Program-made: the position numbers and the translations under genes
Notes under the pieces: generated by a model
The model's database searches: none
Told to the model about the DNA's origin: nothing
Seen by the model: the letters and a program-made list of their open reading frames with translations, nothing else
Source: Halanaerobium saccharolyticum
GTDB taxonomy: Bacteria; Bacillota; Halanaerobiia; Halanaerobiales; Halanaerobiaceae
Assembly: GCF_003053565.1 (NCBI RefSeq)
Contig: NZ_QAXS01000028.1
Coordinates: forward strand, 1-39,631
Length of the DNA: 39,631 bases
Reading direction: 5' to 3'
Shown here: positions 35,261 to 39,631 of the stretch, piece by piece
Layout: every line of letters starts with the position of its first letter
Position numbering within the stretch: the first letter of the stretch is position 1

Positions 35261-37087
35261 ATGCAAAAAAAATTAGTAGTATTTTTAACTTTATTATTAG
35301 TAGTTTCAGTATTTTCCGTAGTAGGCGCACAGGAAGAAGTTAAAAGCCCTGACACATTTACTTATGTAACTATTGGTGATCAGAGCACCTTAGATCCTCA
35401 TTTTGCTTATGATACAGGTAGTTCAGAATTGATTTATCAAGTTTATGAAACTTTAATTGATTATGAAGGAGAAAGTGTACAGGACTTTGTTCCATTATTA
35501 TCTACAGAAGTACCAAGTCAGGAAAATGGCTTAGTATCTGAAGATGGTACAGAGTATACTTTCATTATCAGAGAGGGAGTAGAATTTAGTAATGGTAATG
35601 CTTTAACTCCAGAAGATGTAAAGTACTCTTTCTTAAGAGGTATGGTAAGTGACCGTTCTGGTGGTCCTATCTGGATGTTATATGAGCCTCTATTCGGTGC
35701 TGGTTTTGCTGGTTTATCTGACGTTACTGCAGATGTAGTGGGTGTAGAAGATCCAAAGCAGTTAACTGATGAGCAGGCAGAAGAAGTTTTAGCCGCACTT
35801 GACGAAAAGATTACAATTGATGGTAATGAGGTTACATTCCATTTAGCTGCTCCATATCCACCATTTTTAAATATTGTAGCTAAAGGTGCTTCCTGGGGTT
35901 CAATTTTAGATAAAGAATGGTCAATTGAACAGGGTGCCTGGGATGGAACAGCAGCAGAAATTGCTGATGCTCATGATCCTGTAAAAGAAGAAGACCCATT
36001 ATTTGATAAGATGATGGGAACTGGTCCATTTATTTTAACTGAATGGGTAAATGGAGATAATGTTGTTTTCAGAAGAAACGATAATTACTGGAGAGAGCCA
36101 GCTAATTTCAAGACAGCAATTATCAGAAATGTTGATGAATGGTCAACACGTAAATTAATGTTATTACGTGGAGATGCTGATATGATTTATGCTCCAACTC
36201 AGTACAGAGCTCAGGTAGAATCTGAGGAGGGAGTAACAGTAACAACTGGTATCCCAGTACTTCAGAACATGAATATGATTTTTAACTGGGATATAACAAC
36301 AGAAGGTAATAACTACATTGGTAGTGGAGAAATGGATGGAGAGGGTATCCCATCTGACTTCTTTGAAGATGAAGATGTTAGAAAAGCCTTTAGTTATTCA
36401 TTTAACTATCAGGCATTCCTAGAACAGGTAAGAATGGGAGAAGCAATTCAGTTAAGAGGTCCAATTGTAGATCCTTTATTAGGTTATGATGAAAACTCTG
36501 ATGTTTACAGTTTAGATTTAGAAAAAGCTGAAGAACATTTCCGCAATGCATTTGGTGGAGAACTCTGGGAAACTGGATTCACTATGGATTTAGTATACAA
36601 TAGTGGTAATGATCCTAGAAAAACTGCTGCAGATATGTTGAAGAGTTACATTGAGAGAATTAACCCTAAATTCAACATTAATGTACGTGGAGTTCAGTGG
36701 TCAACTTATTTAGATGCATCAGTTAGAGGTACTTTACCTGCTTCCTTTGGTGGCTGGTTAGCTGACTTCCCAGATCCACACAACTTTGTTCAGCCTTTCT
36801 TAGATAGTGCTGGATATTATGCAGGTAGACGTGGAGATACTTATAAGGAATGGGCTGCTGAATCAGGTATCGATGATTTGATTTCTGAAGGTATTTCTAC
36901 AACAGATCCAGAAAGACGTGAAGAAATCTATAAAGAATTACAGCAGATGTCAATTGATCATGCTATTGACCTCTGGATTGATCAGCCAACAGGCTCTAAC
37001 ACAAGAAGAACATGGGTTGAAGGCTGGTATCCTAACGCTATGCGTCCTGGTGTAGATTTCTATTCTATGGATAAAGTAGCTGAATAA
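35261..37087 (+). CDS. Peptide ABC transporter substrate-binding protein (SBP family 5)
   Basis: The 608-residue protein belongs to the oligopeptide/dipeptide/nickel binding family (SBP_bac_5). The N-terminal MQKKLVVFLTLLLVVSVFSV plus VGA is a signal peptide with likely cleavage after A23. There is no Cys lipobox, so the protein is probably free in a periplasm rather than a lipoprotein. Family features include FTYVTIGDQSTLDPHFAYD, the VEFSNGNALTPEDVKYSF segment, MMGTGPFILTEW and GWLADFPDPHNFVQPF. Length is longer than E. coli OppA or DppA (about 515-520). The substrate may be a peptide or an oligosaccharide. Strong AGGAGGG before ATG 35261 and its own promoter suggest high expression. Confidence 0.92.
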   Translation: MQKKLVVFLTLLLVVSVFSVVGAQEEVKSPDTFTYVTIGDQSTLDPHFAYDTGSSELIYQVYETLIDYEGESVQDFVPLLSTEVPSQENGLVSEDGTEYTFIIREGVEFSNGNALTPEDVKYSFLRGMVSDRSGGPIWMLYEPLFGAGFAGLSDVTADVVGVEDPKQLTDEQAEEVLAALDEKITIDGNEVTFHLAAPYPPFLNIVAKGASWGSILDKEWSIEQGAWDGTAAEIADAHDPVKEEDPLFDKMMGTGPFILTEWVNGDNVVFRRNDNYWREPANFKTAIIRNVDEWSTRKLMLLRGDADMIYAPTQYRAQVESEEGVTVTTGIPVLQNMNMIFNWDITTEGNNYIGSGEMDGEGIPSDFFEDEDVRKAFSYSFNYQAFLEQVRMGEAIQLRGPIVDPLLGYDENSDVYSLDLEKAEEHFRNAFGGELWETGFTMDLVYNSGNDPRKTAADMLKSYIERINPKFNINVRGVQWSTYLDASVRGTLPASFGGWLADFPDPHNFVQPFLDSAGYYAGRRGDTYKEWAAESGIDDLISEGISTTDPERREEIYKELQQMSIDHAIDLWIDQPTGSNTRRTWVEGWYPNAMRPGVDFYSMDKVAE

Positions 37088-37113
37088 TTAAAAGATAATT
37101 AGTTTAATAAAGA

Positions 37114-37146
37114 AATTAGTCAGGGAGGGAGACCTCCCTGCTAATT
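37114..37146 (+). terminator. Intercistronic hairpin between binding protein and permease genes
   Basis: CAGGGAGG (37121-37128), a GAGA tetraloop and CCTCCCTG (37133-37140), extended through one bulged T by AATTAG/CTAATT. No T-run follows. It probably protects the binding-protein mRNA or lowers read-through, as is usual in such operons, rather than ending the operon. Confidence 0.65.
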
Positions 37147-37201
37147 ATGTTAGGGAAAGAATTTAGGAGTAAATTAATATTTAAGGAAGGAGAGTTATGA
37201 G

Positions 37202-38233
37202 TTGGTAAATTATATTATTAGACGTTTTTTAATTCTTCCTTTCATACTGTTTGGTGTTACGGTACTTGTATTTTCAATGATAATGATGCTTGGACCTTAT
37301 CAGAGATTGAGTACATATATTAATGACCCTGCACAGTTAAAAGGACAGGATATGGATGAGTTAGTTTCAAAATATGGTCTTGATGATCCTTGGTATGAAC
37401 AGTATGGTCGCTGGATAGGAGGAGTTTTACAGGGTGATTTTGGCTGGTCAGAATCAGCCGGACAGCCTGTTACGGAAGCAATTTTTAGCCGTTTTCCTGC
37501 TACGCTTGAGTTAGCTTTATTTGCAGTGATACCGGTTGTTATGGGAGGTATCTGGCTGGGGGTGCTCTCGGCGGTTCACCATAACCAAAAATTTGATCAT
37601 ATAATTAGGATTGTCTCTACAGTTGGTTGGTCATTCCCGACTTTTGTTTTTGGTTTAATGGTTTTAATGGTTTTCTATGGGGTTTTAGGATGGTTCCCGC
37701 CCGGAAGACTTGGAGCTGACGCAGCTGCTATTGTTAGATCTGCAGAATTTATTCAGTATACAGGTCTAAATGTTTTGGATGGTATTTTGAATTTAGAATT
37801 TGGAGTCGTCGTTGATTCATTCAGACATTTAATTGGTCCAATTGTTACTCTGGCTATTGTCTGGTGGTCATATATTTTACGTATTACACGTTCAAGTATG
37901 TTAGAAACTTTACGTAAAGATTATATTAGAACTGCAAGGGCAAAAGGTGTGGCAGAAAAATTTGTAATTAATAAACATGCAAGAAGAAATGCCTTGATTC
38001 CTGTAGTTACAGTTGCTGGACCTATGGTACTGGGCCTCTTAGGAGGAGTTGTTATAGTAGAGTCTGTATTTGGCTATCGAGGTATCGGCCAGTATGCTGC
38101 TCAGGCTGCTCAACAACTTGATTATTCGGGTATTTTAGGTGTTGCAATGTACTTTAGTTTCTTATTAATCTTGATCAACTTAATTGTAGATGTTTCTTAT
38201 GCTGTAATTGACCCACGGATTAGATTGGAGTGA
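37202..38233 (+). CDS. Peptide ABC transporter permease (DppB/OppB type)
   Basis: The 343-residue inner-membrane permease has an N-terminal membrane helix (MVNYIIRRFLILPFILFGVTVLVFSM, here in part), about six helices in all, and the ATPase-coupling EAA loop LRKDYIRTARAKGVAEKFVINKHARRNALIPVV. TTG 37202 is about nine bases after the AAGGAGAG site. An ATG at 37197 is closer to that site but opens only a three-codon frame (Met-Ser-Trp-stop) that overlaps the real start. It is cotranscribed with the next permease (six-base gap). Confidence 0.93.
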   Translation: MVNYIIRRFLILPFILFGVTVLVFSMIMMLGPYQRLSTYINDPAQLKGQDMDELVSKYGLDDPWYEQYGRWIGGVLQGDFGWSESAGQPVTEAIFSRFPATLELALFAVIPVVMGGIWLGVLSAVHHNQKFDHIIRIVSTVGWSFPTFVFGLMVLMVFYGVLGWFPPGRLGADAAAIVRSAEFIQYTGLNVLDGILNLEFGVVVDSFRHLIGPIVTLAIVWWSYILRITRSSMLETLRKDYIRTARAKGVAEKFVINKHARRNALIPVVTVAGPMVLGLLGGVVIVESVFGYRGIGQYAAQAAQQLDYSGILGVAMYFSFLLILINLIVDVSYAVIDPRIRLE

Positions 38234-38239
38234 TGGTAA

Positions 38240-39115
38240 GTGGAATGGAAAGAAATTTTAGGTAGGTTATTAACAAATAAGTTATCTTTATTTGGACTTA
38301 TAATAATATTATTTTTCGTACTTGTTGCTGTATTTGCACCTTTTTTAGCACCACCTAGGTCACCAGAGGATGCATATGAGATTCCAAGAGCTGGTTGGCA
38401 GGTAGAACCGCAGCCGCCGCGAGAGGGTTATCCTTTTGGAACTGCTCAGGGATCATATGATATTTTCTATGGTATGGTCTGGGGAACTAGAACAGCTTTT
38501 AGAATTGGTGTAATAGTCGTTGGTTTAAGTTCGTTTATTGGGATTAGTATTGGTACAATTTCTGCCTATTATGGTGGAAAAATTGATGAATTTTTCATGC
38601 GGATCACAGATGTCTTTATGTCTATTCCCTTTTTAGTTGCGGCAATGGTTTTGACAACTATTTTAGGTAAGGGTTTAGATAATGTTATGATCGCTTTAGT
38701 AACATTTGGCTGGATGTCAACAGCCCGTTTAATGCGGTCACAGGTTTTAGAAATTAAAAATGAAGAATTTGTACAGGCATCAATTGCCCTCGGTGCTAAG
38801 GATCATAGGATTATATTTAAGCATATAATTGCTAACTGTATTTTTCCGGTTTTAATCCAGGCATTTATGAGAATGGGTTCTATGGTTATTACTGCATCAG
38901 CCCTAAGTTTCTTAGGTGTAGGTGCTCCTGAGGGATATGCTGACTGGGGACAGATGATTACTTTTGCTCGTGACTGGATTCTTGGAGGTCAGGGCTCTGC
39001 TCTTAAGTACTGGTATACTGTTGTGATTCCAGGTGCTGCAATTATGTTCTTCAGTCTTTCCTGGAACCTGCTTGGTGACGCATTCCGTGATATTTTAGAT
39101 CCAAAATTAAAGTAA
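38240..39115 (+). CDS. Peptide ABC transporter permease (DppC/OppC type)
   Basis: The 291-residue second permease has the OppC N-terminal segment (LLTNKLSLFGLIIILFFVLVAVFAPFLAP in part), a periplasmic stretch rich in Pro and Gly (PPREGYPFGTAQGSYDIF), and the EAA loop IKNEEFVQASIALGAKDHRIIFKHIIANCIFPV. GTG 38240 has GGAG at 38227-38230 and overlaps nothing. With the upstream permease it should form the transmembrane channel. Confidence 0.93.
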   Translation: MEWKEILGRLLTNKLSLFGLIIILFFVLVAVFAPFLAPPRSPEDAYEIPRAGWQVEPQPPREGYPFGTAQGSYDIFYGMVWGTRTAFRIGVIVVGLSSFIGISIGTISAYYGGKIDEFFMRITDVFMSIPFLVAAMVLTTILGKGLDNVMIALVTFGWMSTARLMRSQVLEIKNEEFVQASIALGAKDHRIIFKHIIANCIFPVLIQAFMRMGSMVITASALSFLGVGAPEGYADWGQMITFARDWILGGQGSALKYWYTVVIPGAAIMFFSLSWNLLGDAFRDILDPKLK

Positions 39116-39153
39116 TTACTCATATTTTTAAATTAAGAGGGTAGGTGAATTTT

Positions 39154-39631
39154 TTGAGTAAAGAAGCATTAGTAGAAGTTAAGAATTTAAAAACATATTT
39201 CTATACAGAAGAAGGAGTAGTTAAGGCGGTAGATGGTGTTGATTTTGAGATCTATCCCGGCGAAACTTTAGGTGTTGTAGGTGAGTCTGGCTGTGGTAAA
39301 AGTGTTACCTCTTTATCAATTATGAGGCTGGTCGAATCACCTCCCGGCAGAATAGAAGCTGGTGAAATTAATTTTGGCGGCAGAGATTTAACAAAAATTC
39401 CTGAAAAAGAGATGAGAAAAATTCGCGGTAATGATATCTCAATGATCTTCCAGGAACCGATGACTTCTTTAAATCCTGTTTATACTGTTGGAGATCAGAT
39501 TATGGAAGCAATTATTCTTCATAAAAAAGTTGATAAAAAAGAAGCCAGACGCCAGGCAATTGATATGCTGCAGAAAGTAGGTATTCCGCTGCCTGAACAG
39601 CGTGTAGATGAATATCCACACCAGTTATCAG
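39154..39631 (+). CDS. Peptide ABC transporter ATP-binding protein (DppD/OppD type), cut by the window end
   Basis: The first 159 codons are present. It opens at TTG 39154 after AGAGGGTAGGTGA, with T-rich sequence before the start. The protein begins [20 protein letters not shown] and shows Walker [11 protein letters not shown] and the Q loop [11 protein letters not shown]. The sequence stops at YPHQLS, just before the ABC signature that would read SGG. A second ATPase (DppF/OppF) is expected beyond the window. The frame is open to the last base. Confidence 0.93.
   Translation, partial: MSKEALVEVKNLKTYFYTEEGVVKAVDGVDFEIYPGETLGVVGESGCGKSVTSLSIMRLVESPPGRIEAGEINFGGRDLTKIPEKEMRKIRGNDISMIFQEPMTSLNPVYTVGDQIMEAIILHKKVDKKEARRQAIDMLQKVGIPLPEQRVDEYPHQLS

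Overview
The window is an AT-rich chromosomal stretch, almost entirely coding and almost all on the + strand. It looks like an anaerobic, fermentative diderm Bacillota of the Halanaerobium type (Halanaerobiales). That placement is inference. It rests on a soluble NADH-linked [FeFe] hydrogenase, an electron-transfer PyrK/PyrD pair, many TTG/GTG starts behind strong Shine-Dalgarno sequences, PyrR attenuation, and a solute-binding protein with a signal peptidase I signal rather than a lipobox. No rRNA, tRNA, CRISPR array, phage or transposase gene was seen.

Layout. (1) 249-3676: a three-gene hydrogenase operon, hydC-hydB-hydA, with a compact HydB. (2) 3695-16264: the whole de novo UMP pathway, carA-carB-pyrR-uraA-pyrB-pyrC-pyrF-pyrK-pyrD-pyrE. 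It carries three separate PyrR-binding RNA attenuators, before carA, pyrR and uraA, so uridine nucleotides can turn it down at three points. (3) 16411-19627: a VTT-domain membrane protein, a glyoxalase I, a minus-strand two-gene nucleotidyltransferase module framed by inverted repeats, and a DUF368 membrane protein. (4) 19656-25452: an AddB-like nuclease and an AddA-like helicase-nuclease. (5) 25556-29872: phosphoglycerate mutase, then an HtrA protease next to an OmpR-type two-component system. (6) 29919-35016: polA, mutM, a coaE-mgsA gene fusion and a lytic transglycosylase. (7) 35078 to the end: an oligopeptide/dipeptide ABC transporter operon (binding protein, two permeases, and an ATPase cut by the window edge).

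The observations most worth following are: the single ORF joining dephospho-CoA kinase to a complete methylglyoxal synthase, with a glyoxalase I gene elsewhere in the window; a dispersed repeat family with core GGTACCrGGTmC, two copies of which bracket the nucleotidyltransferase module as inverted repeats; that module itself, a possible toxin-antitoxin-like pair with an undescribed 69-residue basic partner; a structured leader before htrA; and the short HydB, which bears on whether the hydrogenase can bifurcate electrons.

Several starts were moved downstream of the longest possible ORF because a clear Shine-Dalgarno sequence sits just upstream of an internal start (hydB, hydA, pyrR, pyrF, the nucleotidyltransferase, addB-like, gpmA, htrA, the response regulator, polA, mutM).
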